From NCBI GenBank assembly GCA_033064195.1, contig JARBJD010000194.1, positions 62,001 through 126,000 of the forward strand: a stretch of 64,000 nt of DNA. Direction: 5' to 3'. The notes below the pieces were generated by a model. That model saw only the letters and a program-made list of their open reading frames with translations. It was not told where the DNA came from and ran no database searches. The position numbers and the translations under genes were made by a program. Positions within the stretch are counted from its first letter, which is position 1. Every line of letters begins with the position of its first letter. This DNA is from Blattamonas nauphoetae. Taxonomy: Eukaryota; Preaxostyla; Oxymonadida. Positions 34,650 to 46,600 of this stretch are shown piece after piece.

Positions 34650-37600
34650 TCAAGTGAAATGAGTTAAAGCATTCAAAACTGAAGACAAAGAATCAACATT
34701 AGCAGTTAATTGCCCGACATAACTGTTGAACTGTTTTTCTTCGGGGGTGAGGATTTTTCGGCGCCTAAACAATTCAGATTGTCCATGTTTTCGTCTCTGG
34801 ATGATTGACTTTAATTTCTCTTCCTCCTGAGCACGATGCCAGCCAAGCCACTCCCCACATTTTCCGAGAGCAGTCATGATGTGAGGTTGGTAATGTCCAA
34901 AGAGTCTCTGGAAGATCTCCGTGTGAGGTTGAATCTCAACCGCTTCCGTTCGATCGGCAACAGCGATGAGGGTTCCCTTTTGTGTGTGCTTTTGAACCTT
35001 CCTGGTCGTTCGGATTGGTGCTTGGTCAGTTGCACCGAGTTGTTGTTTGGCAATGTCTGCAACTGATCGTGTAAAAGAGAGAAGAGTTGCAGTGACGATG
35101 ACACTGCGGCGGATGTTCTGTCGTGGGAGAGCCATTCTGCACATCCGTCGGACAAACAGCTCCGACATCGACGATGCACCCTTTTCCTTCGTTCCCTCTT
35201 CTTCCTCCTCTCCTGTTGTGGTTGTGGCAGCATCGTCTCTTAGTGGGACATTGAACGTGTGGAGGAGATTCAGTGTGGTTGTGGAAAGCTGTGAAACAAG
35301 AGATGTGTATTGATCGAGTTCTGCGCCGATCAAATCGTTTGTTCCGTTGGAGTAGATACACTGGTGATGGAGGAACACGATTGAATCCTTCGCTTCCTCC
35401 CGTTTTGTGAGGAGTGCTCGCAGCTTGGCTGAGAAATTGAGCGATGACGAAACTGGAACTGATGCTGTTTCAGACATGTCTGAATCATCTTCGTCTTCTG
35501 TTCGTTGCGCTTTGTGTTTATCAAATCTCTTTTTCTTTCCAGAACTGGTGTATGATGTCGAGAACTTTGGCATCTCGGGATTGCGGTTGATGTTCGCAAA
35601 CTCTGGAGTCTGTTTCAGAACGATGAGGAGAGTTTGTGCGATATCTACCAGATTGTCCAACAGCTGTTCTCTCAGACGGGATGCCCGAGAGTCTGAGAGG
35701 ACTTGCTGGATGTGTTGGACGAAGTGGTTCAGCAGGACCACAAGACGGAATCGGATAGCAGATGTGAGTGTCCGAGCTGATCGGAAGGCCTGACAGAGTA
35801 CCGAAATAGCATTTGGAGCCTTTTCAAAGAGTGAGCTGAGAGAGACAGATCCTGACGAAGAAGCTACGAGGAAGGATGAGAGGATGTCAATGAATCTGTC
35901 GAGAATGCTGATTGTATTGGGAATCAGACTGAACGCTGTTGGTGAGAAGGAGAGGAGACCTGAAGAGGTGTCGAGACCATCTGAGTCGTCTTGGTTGTCG
36001 TTCAAGAACTGTGACACGACAACACGCATGGCCGGCGGGAGGCGAGGGAAGAGCTCAAACTGGGAATCCGCGGGTAGACGCAGGAAATGCCGTACGATGG
36101 GATCACTGATCTCGTTGATCTTGTCTTGTTTTGTTGTCAGTTGGGCTTTGTCGGCGTCCTCTTCGTCTTCTCCATCGTCCTCACCAGATTGGTCGTTGTC
36201 TATTGTTTCTTTCTCCGATTCCATGGCTTCTTCAGAATCTTCGTCTTGATCTCGTTTTTGTTTCTGGATGGATGTGTCCTCATCCTCCTCTGCCATGGCC
36301 AGCTTCCTCTTAGACACAATCACCGATGTTCGTTTGTGCTCTCCACTCATTGCGTCTTCAATGTCCCGTTCGAGCTGTGACAGATTTCGTACTTCGTTCT
36401 TGAATTGTTTGAAGGCTTCGTTGGATTGTTTTCCAAGAGATTTCTCGGCCTCTGTGAGTGATGAGATCAGAACATCACAGATTTGAGATGAAACATTTTC
36501 AAAGAGTGGGAACACTTCCTTCTTCAGCAAGCGAGTCGCGTCTGAGTGCCACGTCTCTGGAGCAGCGTTGGGGCTTGACAGAGTAACCCAATCAGGAAGA
36601 GTGATGGAAAGAATCGGTTGGGAATCTGCATCAACAGTGTAGAGGTTCACCGATGGGATGCAGGGGAGTGCCTGTGACTGAACGAAGAGATCTGTTTTAT
36701 GGATGTTGTATGGTCGCCCAATTCCAGATGATGAAAGCGACTTCCTCTGCTCTTCGGTCGATCCAAGAACAACAATGAAGAGAGGAAGGAGATGCAATGC
36801 AACAGATCCCGTGGTGCTCATCTGTTTGTTCTGTTGACCTTCAACAGTCTCGAAGGGAGAACTGATCCATGTCCGAATATACTTGACAGAATCCTCCAAT
36901 TGCTTTGTGGGACACCTTGACAACAATAATGAGACCCCTGATTGAATGGTTGCCAGTGGAGCTTCGTAGTGTTCGTGGGGGATCTGAGCAGCGAGGGTGA
37001 GAAAGATGATTCCAGATTGATTCTGAAGAAATTGGATCGGGAAGCGAGTGATGAGCTGTCGAATGCATTCACAGCAACTGAGCCGTACCTCAGCAAGTGG
37101 GTGAGAGACGGACTTGAGAAGACGCGTAAGATGATGTTGGAGACGGGCGTCAGTGAGAGGGTACGTGAGGAGGAAGGTGAGGTAGCAGTCGCTCAGTCTC
37201 TTCCGAATCTCTGACGACCCAATCAACATCAGATCAGCCACCTCGCTCATCAAATCATACATCTCGGTTGAAATCACTTTCAGGGACAGGAGAGCCCCGA
37301 GCAATTGTAAGACAGCTGTCTGTCGTTTCACTTTCTCGTTGCGGATGGTGTTCTGCTTTTGGTAGAGCTGAGCTGCAGATGTTGACTTTCCGAAGGTATC
37401 CATGATGTCAAATCGAACCGTGTTGACAAGGAGAGTGAGCTGGTGGTCAGTGAAGAGTAACTTGGCACTGGATGTGACAGGTCCGTCGAGATTGAGGATG
37501 AGACTCCAAGTCTGATTCTCGTCTGCGATTGATTCTACCATTGTGGCGTGAGTGTTTGTGAGTGAGGCGATTGCGGAGTAGGTTGCTTGGATAAGAGCAG

Positions 37601-40600
37601 TTCCTTCGATCGGTGATGATGACGTACGAGTCTGTTCGAGAAGTTGGAAGAGAGGGGAACAGAGTTGTTTCCGACCAAGATGGATATAGCGATGAAGTTT
37701 GACAGCTGTACAGACGAAAGGATCGACTTGAACAAGTTTGATGGTCTGTTGCTGGCCAGAATCAGATGAGAGGAGAGTTCGGAGGAGAGTCGACGACTCC
37801 GTCTCGTTCTCCGAGACCCTTTCTGAGAGTTTGGGGAGAATAGCGAGAGGAATTGTACATTCTCGGCACAGTGATGTGTGAACGATGTCGATTGTCCTGT
37901 TGTGCGGGACTGGTGGGAGATTGAGGCGGAAAATCGACACACAACACTTCAAAGCAAGAGTTGTCAGTTCGTCGCTGTGTTTCTTTTTGATCACGAGAAC
38001 AAGCCCAGGAAGGACACCCAGGCCAAGTTCATCAATGGTCAAGGATGGTGTATCGAAGAAATATTGATTCCAATTCTCCTTCAAGGTTTGTTGTGTGAGT
38101 GTCATTTCAGTCGGACCTTGCTCTTCGTCTGGAAGTTCGCGAAGAGTTTCTGTGACATCTTTTGAAGCAAGTTCAAACTTGTTGCGCTTCAGGAAGACTT
38201 TGAGGAGACCAAGTGCGAATTCGCAGACATTCTCGTTCCGAATCTGCTGTCGTTTTGCGTTTGGAACAGAAGCAACCTTAATCGTTCCTTGTCGAGGGGG
38301 CTCTGGTGGAACGAGCATCAGATCCTGTGCGGTGAGTTTGCGAGGCCCAGTTTCAATCACTTTCGCTTTCTCTTTCGGTTTTTTGGACGGCCGTTGTTTT
38401 GATTCCTTCTCTCCAGCATCTCCACGTTCTGGCTGAGCGTTATATTCTTTCGTATCAAATCGTTTGTTGTGCACAAATCGGACAGACCCCGTTGTCTCGT
38501 CGATGACCATTTGTGTGGAGGGTGTGACAAACTCCGTCCGCGTGTCGGTGTTGAATGAGGTTCCTTCCTCATCTTCGGAAGGCATGGCACTCTCCAGAAC
38601 AATCGTGTTTTCTGAAGGGCCCTCTTGTTCATCTGTCATTCGGTCCCAAAGTTTGGAAACGGTCTTCCTCTGTTCTTCCCACCGATGGAAGTGGACAAGC
38701 CAGGCTGACAACTCCTGAGGGAGGAGAGGAGCAATCTCCTTCTGAGACTTGCGACCAAAAACAGTGTAGATTGAATCGAGAACGAAATTCAGCATTTCAC
38801 GGGAATTTGAGTGTTCTGAATGTGCTTGGGATATCTGAGTGTTGGACATAATCACAACATTCAGAGCAAGACCCGAGGAGAGACGAGTGAAACATTCTCG
38901 AACACGAGCAATGATTTTCGCGTCCTGGACTTCAACACACAGGTCGCCAAGTCTGCTGACTGTGTCTTTCACGAGTTCGAATTTCCTGACAAGCTGGCCT
39001 ACGAGCGAGAACAGTTCATATCCACTCGTCTTTTTCATCTCAGAGAATCTGTTGGCAAGTTGTTTCACGTCCTTCTCTTCTGACTGCCGTCCAAAGAGTT
39101 CTTTTACTGCTAAGTCGATGACTTCGGACGCACAGTAATCGATGTTCACTCGTTCGATTGGGACCAACCCATCTTTTCCTGCATTTTGTACGAGATGGGC
39201 GAGCATCTGTTTCACGGTAAAAGTGAGAACATGAACTTGATATCCCCGAGTCAGTGTTCTCCTCAGCTCCTGAAGAATGAAGCCGAAATAAAGTGAGCCA
39301 AATGTGGAGACAATGGAGATGAAAGTCTTTCTAACTGCGCCTCGTACATCCTCGTCTCTTGACTTCAGGTGCTGGGCGAGGAGAAGCACGATCTTCGGAA
39401 GATGGAGAGAGACGAGCTGAGGAGATCCGATGCGCTTCAGAAGTTTAGCTGTTGCAGCTGCAGTATCAAGGCGGGACAATCCGATTCGTTTTGCTGCAGT
39501 TGAGCTCATGTCCGTTTCTGCTGCTTTCTTCTCACTGTGCAGAGTTGGAATCAGAACAGATGTGTGGAGGACATCCGATGCAACACCATTCTGAACTGTT
39601 GTGACTTCGTTTGATTCAAACGATGAGAGTGTGGAAACTGCTGGATCGAGTTTCTCTGCAAGAGAGATGAGAGGAGGAAGGATCTGCTGAGAGAGCATGG
39701 AAATCTTCTTGTCCGTGAGGTCCGATTTGCTAAATGGGAAGGCGTCCATCCAAAGTGTAACGAGCGAAGTGTACTGCTTCTCCTTTTGCGGCTTCCGACT
39801 GATGTTCAGAATGAGTGAGAGAAGAGTCTGCGAGTATGGTTTCCATGTCAATTTTGCTGCCACCATCTTCAGAGTCTCCTGAGCCTGAGCAGAGATATTG
39901 AATGACCCATCAGATTGGCTGCCTTCCAACACCTGTTGTGTGAAGAGAGGAACAAAGTAGCTTGTCAGATGGTTCACTGTCATTGCCACGACTGGCTGTT
40001 GTGATCTTTCTTCCTCACTCTCTTCTTCCTCCTCTTCTTTGTCCGTCTCATCCTCCTCTTTATCCACCAACATTTCCGATTTTGACCTTAATTCTGCTTG
40101 TTTCAAAAGTTTCCTGAACAGTTGATGTGCTTTAATGTGTCGGTGCTGCTGGATGTGTGTCATGCACGCAAAGAAGTCCTGATTTTCGTCTTCGTTGAGT
40201 AGGCCCTGCAAATCATCAAATTGCTCGGGATATGCCTTGATAAGCATTGCCAGGAGTTTGAGGTGAGTGTTCCTGAAATCCATCGTTTTGTTGTTGATGT
40301 TGTCTTTGGTCGCCTTTGTGTATATGTTCAGGAGGGTGTTCGAGAGTTCAGGTCGACCCTCTGTCTTGAATCGAGTAGCTGTTAGTACTGTCGATGATGC
40401 TGTCTCGAATGCCTGTCTGCGAATCTGAACATCGGGACAGAGGAGATCACCTGTCGTTTGGATGTACAAAATCGAGAGAAGTCCACGAAGGAGAGGTTCT
40501 CCGAATGCTTCCTTTTGCAGATGATCGTTTTCGCCGCGAGCAAGTCTGGAGAAGGATGTGATGAGTGTGTTGTAGGCATCCAGGCGAGACGTGACATCTG

Positions 40601-43600
40601 GCTCGTCTCTGAGGTTTGGATCCATCCGATTCACATTTGAGGCAAAGTTGGAGATGAAATTTGCGGTTGATTTTATCAAATTGTTGTCGGAGAACTGTTT
40701 TGAAACGATAGCTGTGAGTACTTTGATTGTCGCGCAAAGCTGTTGGCGAGCGTTCGTGAACAAATCAGGCAGAACAACATCGTTGTTCGCTGTGGATAAC
40801 TTCTGTTTATGAAAATGTTTAACAATGGTGCGAAGGTGTCTCTGCCCAAATGATTGGTCGTCTCCAAAGAACACTTCTTTCTTCGGCTTCTTATCGGTGT
40901 TCTTCTCTCGGATGAACAACGTCCTTTCCATTCCCAGTGAGCCGTACAGTGGTGGAATTGATGTGAAGAGCTGAGCAAGAGACGAAGAGTGTGTAGAGAG
41001 GAGGACTTCAGCTGAGACAGTTGGCAGCAAGCACCCGTAGCAAACAAGAAGGTCTGTTTTGAGAGTGTGTGGAGTTGACGGAAGGACAGAAAGGAGGAGA
41101 GTGGCGAGATCCTGTTGTGCTTTCGGATTTTCTTCCGACAGGAGAGCACAGATGGCTACGAGAGAGAGTACTCGATGAGCAAGCGGAGAGACACGAACAG
41201 AAGCAGATGAAGACGACGGGGGTGGCAGGAGAATAGAGAGGAGCTGGCTGAACTCAGAGAGAAGAGACGGTAACGTTTTCGTGAGGACTGGAACGACTTG
41301 ATCAGAGACAGATTGATCCAACTCAGAGAGTGCACCCATCTCCGGTGATTGGATGATGGGGGCAAGTGCACAGCTGAAAATGTTCTCAATCACCGTCACG
41401 CACGAATCAGCTGTTTTGGCTTGATCAGAGCTGATGTGTTTCTTCTCCATATTCTGAGGGAGGAATCCAGTGATCATCCAGACAAGAGTGGAGAAGAGTG
41501 AGTGTCGTTCCGGAACATCGAACGAGATAAACGTTACGCATAGGACAGGTTTCTTCGTGAGCGCCGCAAACAACTTGAGGAGATTTGGAGTGAATGGCTG
41601 AGAAAGTTGCTTGTCTTCTCCACTGTGGTTGATGTAGAAGAACTGAATGCTGGCGTAGATGGCATGGAATGCAAAAGAGTCCGCAAATAACGCTGAGTCC
41701 TCGTCAAAAACATGGTCGAAGTCGGAGAAGAGGACGGCAAGGAGTTTGAAGGCGTTCTGGACAATAGACTGGTACTCTGTCCTGTCAGCAGGATTTGTGC
41801 TCAGGAATCGGACCGCGTTGAGAAGGAGGACAGAAGTGAGAGTCATAATGAATGGGACGTAGGGGCTGACGAGTGCTGTCATCGATCCGACAAAGTCGAC
41901 GAAAGTGTTGAGGAACCCATTCTGAACAGAGACAGACAGTTCGGAACTGAGTGGCGAGAGAAGTGTGTGGAGGAACTGTGCGATGGATGAATCGGTCTTC
42001 CCTTCAAGAAACTCGAGAAATGAATGAGCTATTTCTTGGCGGGACGAGTTGGTCACGGGAAGAGTGAGTCCAAATCGGAGAGAGTTGTCTGTTTTTAGAG
42101 TCGGGAGGAGTTCCTCGAGGAGAAATGAAGTATACTCGTCAATGGTCGAGAACTGAGTGGATGGACGAGTTGTTGTTGTGTGTGGATTTCCTCGCCTCAA
42201 ACACAATTCGAATGGCTCCGTGAGGAGTGAAATGATTGTGACCAGCTCTGAACTTGCTGGAAGAGCAGACAAAAATGTGAATATCGCTGATCGTCGTACC
42301 GACAGTGCTGAGTGCCCGTGTGCCCGAGCGTGCAGTCGTCGGAAGAGGGCACCGTAGAGAATCCGTTCGAGGATGGGAATGACATACAATCGATGCTCCT
42401 GCTGAATGATTTGGGTGGTGTTGGTCCCCGGTGAGAAGACAGAGAGAGAGTTCCTAAATTGCTTCTCGTCAAGCAGAGACATCAACTGGTCTTCGTAAGG
42501 CTTGATCTGTGGAATCTTGAAATTAAAGATGCACTGCAGTGCTTTCTTGGAAATGGCTGTGTCTGTGCTCGTGATGAGTCGTTGGAGAAGTTCCCACAGG
42601 AGTGGAGAGCTTGGAATCTGGTTTGGGTTCTTGAAGCTGCAGAATGCGTCCAAAAAGACGAGTAAAATCTCTGCCGAGTGTTTCTTTGAGATGGAAGGGG
42701 ATGATGAGGGTTCGAAAGGCGAGTTTTTTGTGAGTTTGAGGAGAGCGGTGTCTGAGTGAAGTGGAGCGTATGTTTGTCGAACGAAACCAACAAACACGTT
42801 GAACAGCCACTCTCCAAACTGCTCAGAAATTCCACCTGCTCCGGTACGCGTTGTGGCGTTGGCAAATGATAGAGCGCTTAGCAAGAATGTGGAATGAGGG
42901 GAGGGTGTGGCAGCTGGAAGGGTGGTGAATATGGTGGAGTGTTGGTTGAGGAGGGCCAGAATAGAGAATAGTTCTGCGATGAAAGTACTTTCCTGAGTCG
43001 ATCTGAGTCCAAAGAGTAGAGAATTTGAAGCACAGATAGCTCCAACAAGAGAAAGGATGATTGGTGGACTGTGAAGAGCTGGTGAGGCTCCGAACAACTG
43101 TGTAAACACGTCTGACCAATCTTGTCCTGCCTCTCCAAGGATGGTTAACGCTGAAGAAATCCCATCAGACCCTGCGACCGGGAAGAGCTCCACTCCGAAT
43201 GGGAAATGCTCGCTGGGGAAGAGAGCAGGAAGATTTGACTGGTGGGTTTCCGATTGAGGAACGAGAGGAAGCATGTCTGTTTCAATGTAGAACTTGTCTT
43301 TGAAGCCGAGGCTGGGTATCGGTTGCGAGTACGGTGGGAGAGAAATGTAGGGCGCTGGTGGTGTCTGAAGTTGTTTCAGTTTGGTCTCCACAACGATTTG
43401 GAATGAGAGCCATGCAAATTGTGGGGGTGCCGTGATCGGCGTGAAGAAGAGTTGCTCCTCAGAGATTCGCGACTGAGGTTGTTTGGGCTTGACCAGAGCA
43501 ATCGAAAATGTTGTGGATGGAGTCGTGATGACCAAGCGAGGAGGGTTTGGAATCACTTTTGTCTGTGCTGATGATTCGTCTGTGTGGTAAAGCATGAGCG

Positions 43601-46600
43601 AGCTTCTTCGAAGGACCGATCGAACAGATGGCTCGGAGTTGATGATTGTGTAGATCAGTTCTTTCGTTGGTTCCCAGATAGTTTTCATTGGAACAGAGAG
43701 AAGACCAATGGCAAAAGACAACAGGACAAAAGAATAGGCTGGCGTAAAAGATGTACTGCCCGTCTCACAATCAATGTCGTCGAAGATGGCGAGCGGAATT
43801 CGTCCCGACCGAACCTGTGCAATGATGGCATTCAAAAGAATTGTGAGTCTGTGAGAGGCATCGTACGAGTTGTCGATTCCTGTCTCGATCGTGTGGATGG
43901 GGAGGAGGTGTCCGAGTGGTGTGAGATCAGCTTCGCTCACTGAGAATGGCATCCACACAGATTGGTCAACACGGATCGTTGACGGAACATTGTTATCGTC
44001 CTTGAGCATTTCCGCAGACTCCTCGTCAACCACTGGCTTCTTTCGATTGGACCACTCAAGAGTCCGTTGGGTAGTGTCTGTGTCTGCAACAACAGTCGAC
44101 TGGACGATAAGCTCAGCAAGAAGAGCGATCTCGTGGCAGGCATGGAGCGCAGAACAGAGGTTGTCTGAGGGGACAACACTTTCGTCCTGTAGAGACTGGA
44201 AGTCATCGAGTTTAAGATCAGACAGAGTCTTCTTGAATGAGTTCGATGTCTCAGCTGGGGCTGGATCAGCGGCATCCAGGTCCCTTTTCTTTTTCAGGAG
44301 CTTCTTCTCTTTCTTCTTCTGTTTCTTCAGGGCCTTCTTCTTTTCTTCGAGTGACAGTCCTTCAGGAATCTTGTTCTCTGGTTCCTCTTCTTCTGAAGAT
44401 TCGGTGGCTGTGTGGGTGAGGAATGGGAGAGGAGTGAAGAGGCAGAGAAGTGTTAGAACTGTCGTGCGGAGAGTGTGGTCTTTCGTTGAGAGGAGAGGTG
44501 CGAGATTTGTTAGCAATGGCATGTCTGCTGAAACAAGAGTCAGTGATGAGAAGAACTGTTGGATGAGCTGCCTGACATTCGGATCTGATGAAGAATGACA
44601 CTGGCGAATGTTCGACAGAGAGAGAGTCACCCAATGCAGAACGATTGAATTTGTGGGATGAGTTTTGAGGAGTGATACACATTTACTGATGAGAGCTTGA
44701 AGTTGTGTTGTGGGCTGTGTAAAATGGCCATCCTCACTCAGAAGACAAAGGATGAGTGTTGATGCTGTGAAGAGCGCCTGGCAACTCAAAGCCAGCATGA
44801 CTGTCTGTGTCGATGAAGGCATCGACGATTGGGTTTGATTGTCCATACACTGGTCAACAAACGACATGAGTCTCTGGAAGAGGACAAGCCTCTGTTGGGA
44901 AACTGTATCGGTGATTCTCGCGATATTTGATGAGAACAGCGAGAGATCGGTGTCGTCGAGGGTATGGAATGGTTTTGTCTTGAGCATGGCAACCTGCCTA
45001 TCATCAGACTGTCTATCCCACAGTTGGTTGATCAATCTGAATGCGAATGATGCCCAAGTAAGTTCATCAAATGATTGAGTTGTTGGGATACTTTCTCCTT
45101 GATAAACATCGTGTTTTGACCTGATCGGGACGAGACATGAGTGTGTGGTGTTGATGAATGGAAATGTTTGGGCAGAGGTGGCAAGAGCGCCAATCTTCTC
45201 TCGAGATGGAATCAGATCTTGGATGAGACTCAGGAGAGAAGTAGATTCCACTTGGATGGAGGGTGTTGTCTGAACTTGAACCAGAGGGATTGTGAGAGAT
45301 GCTTCGTGAGCAAAGATGAGAGACTCTTTTTGGTTTGTCTTGAGGTGAGTGAGGCAAAAGGATGCGAGGAGAGGGTTGAGATCGAATTTTGTCGAATCAT
45401 CAAACAAAACCAGCAAACATCTCAAAAAAGGGAGAGTTGCAGCAAAAGAGAGACAGACAATGGGTTGAGATGGCGACGGAAGATTTTGAACTCCGAAGAA
45501 GCCAAATGCAACTTGGAGTAGATTCACTATTCGGAGTCGGCACTCGTTCCCACAATACTGCATGCACTCGGAGAGGCTGGTCATTGTTGAAATGAGAGAG
45601 GGTTCTGCTGGTTCGACCGCGACAGTCTTTATCTTCCTCTTTCTGTGCGATGTCATCCGCCCCCATCGTCCTGTGCCGTACCCGCCATGGTCTGTGTCAC
45701 TGCTCTCGCTCTCGTCTTCCGAGATGACCTCACTGATCCGATCCGACTTGTTTCGCTTCCTCGCCTCGATTCGATCCTCCTCCATCTCTTCTTCGATGAT
45801 CTCGTTACGGATCTCTTCCACCTCCCGTTGCTGCAGCATCTGGATCTGTAGGTCTGTGAGTCCCTTCGTTCGACTTGTCTGGTTGTAGAGGGACAGCCGT
45901 TTGGCCAGTTGTGGATCTTTCTTCGCTAACTCATCGAGAGACAGACCCACTGCTGTTGTTGATGGGTCAGACGGCGAAAATCGTTTCTCGACTCTTGCAT
46001 TGAGGGAGAGAAGGGCACGTTGTTTTTCTTTGAGTGGTGCAGCGTGGGTGCGGTGTTTGCGAGGGAAATAATAATTCAATTCGACATCCTCTTCTGGTTG
46101 TTGAACAAGCTCGTTTCTAGTCCAGAACCCGTCATGATGAGCGTGGTGGGCAATGGCTTGGATAAGAGCGGTGATAAGCGAGTAAACAGCTGTGACGAGG
46201 GGAGAGGGGAGTTCGGCGAAGAGGTCAGCGAGAGCAGGGAAGAGAGTCTGGAGAACGAAGACATAAATTTCCTGAATTGACAAGCCAAGCTTCTCGCCTT
46301 TTCGGATGGAGAGAATGAGGGATAGGAAGGAGATTGAGCCCCCGAGAAGCGCAAATTTGGGGATTGAGGGAGACGATTTGCATTGTGCTACAGCGCTGGA
46401 TATATTGGAAATGACATGTTTTGGAATCGACCCAAGAGTCTTCAAAGTCCCATGGCGATACATATTAGTGAGAAAATGATGAATAATTTCCATCTGTTTC
46501 ACGAATGTCTGCGCTGGAAGTTTCCCTGTTTCAACACGAGTTGAAGAGTCTCGAAGGATGTGCAGAAGATACTCAACAAGGTCAGACGATCGAAATGAAA